Positions 63,901-64,000 of a stretch of DNA of 64,000 nucleotides are shown here, in pieces (positions within the stretch are counted from its first letter, which is position 1; each line of letters starts with the position of its first letter). The DNA comes from Casuarius casuarius. Taxonomy: Eukaryota; Chordata; Aves; Casuariiformes; Casuariidae. Position numbers and translations under genes: made by a program. Below the pieces are notes generated by a model, which saw only the letters and a program-made list of their open reading frames with translations, searched no databases and was not told where the DNA came from. The DNA lies in contig PTFA01000111.1 in the NCBI GenBank assembly GCA_003342895.1, positions 2,931,607 to 2,995,606 of the forward strand. The letters run 5' to 3'.

Positions 63901-64000
63901 CATGCCTACAGATGATAGCAGCTCTGGTATTGGGAGTGAAATAGTTTTGGGCCCCAGCAACAAGAGGACTCATTGTTAGGTATATCCTTGCTGATACCAC

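Larger units (their letters stand above)
55512..64000. other. XG intron 1 or upstream region
   Basis: No signal-peptide exon, CpG-island promoter or other gene was found. Contains a C-rich block at 56645-57095, a TA/TG/CA tract at 60495-60597, and a probable old repeat near 63820-63900. Confidence 0.55.

Noticed and set aside
63731..64000. 89-codon open minus-strand frame running off the window end
   Set aside because: It overlaps what looks like a degraded interspersed repeat and matches no family I know.

Overview
The window looks like bird (avian) nuclear DNA. It is AT-rich vertebrate sequence with long introns, it has a classic avian CR1 LINE 3' end at 11985-12240, and it carries three genes in an order known from human Xp22.33 (XG - GYG2 - arylsulfatase cluster), here reverse-complemented. 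In chicken this block is, from memory, on chromosome 1. All calls come from reading splice sites, reading frames and remembered protein families; no search was run.

Layout. (1) 1-16.2 kb, plus strand: the last four coding exons of a sulfatase of the ARSD/ARSL/ARSH/STS family, most like ARSH. Its 5' exons, including the formylglycine active-site exon, lie before the window. Its 8.8-kb final intron holds a solo LTR with target-site duplications, a tandemly doubled 41-bp palindrome, an orphan CpG island and a CR1 fragment. (2) 16.2-24.9 kb: intergenic space between two convergent genes, AT-rich with no coding signal. (3) 24.9-41.1 kb, minus strand: a complete glycogenin-2 gene (GYG2), eight coding exons, 377 codons, perfectly phased, starting in a strong CpG island at about 41.0-41.7 kb. 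(4) 45.1-55.5 kb, minus strand, continuing past the window: XG, a CD99-family type I membrane glycoprotein. Eight coding exons are visible; the signal-peptide exon was not found. (5) 55.5-64 kb: presumed XG intron 1 or upstream sequence, without recognisable genes.

The genes do not form a pathway. The sulfatase hydrolyses sulfate esters in the secretory or lysosomal system, glycogenin primes glycogen in the cytosol, and XG is a cell-surface protein. Their shared interest is synteny: a block that sits at the pseudoautosomal boundary in human.

The most interesting candidate for something undescribed is at 26521-26772 on the minus strand, inside the last GYG2 intron. It is a phase-matched open exon with a good acceptor, 83 codons, one hydrophobic membrane segment, a CaaX-like C-terminus and an ATTAAA signal shortly after its stop. 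If used, it would replace the glycogen-synthase-binding tail of glycogenin with a membrane anchor. This is an inference that needs transcript evidence.
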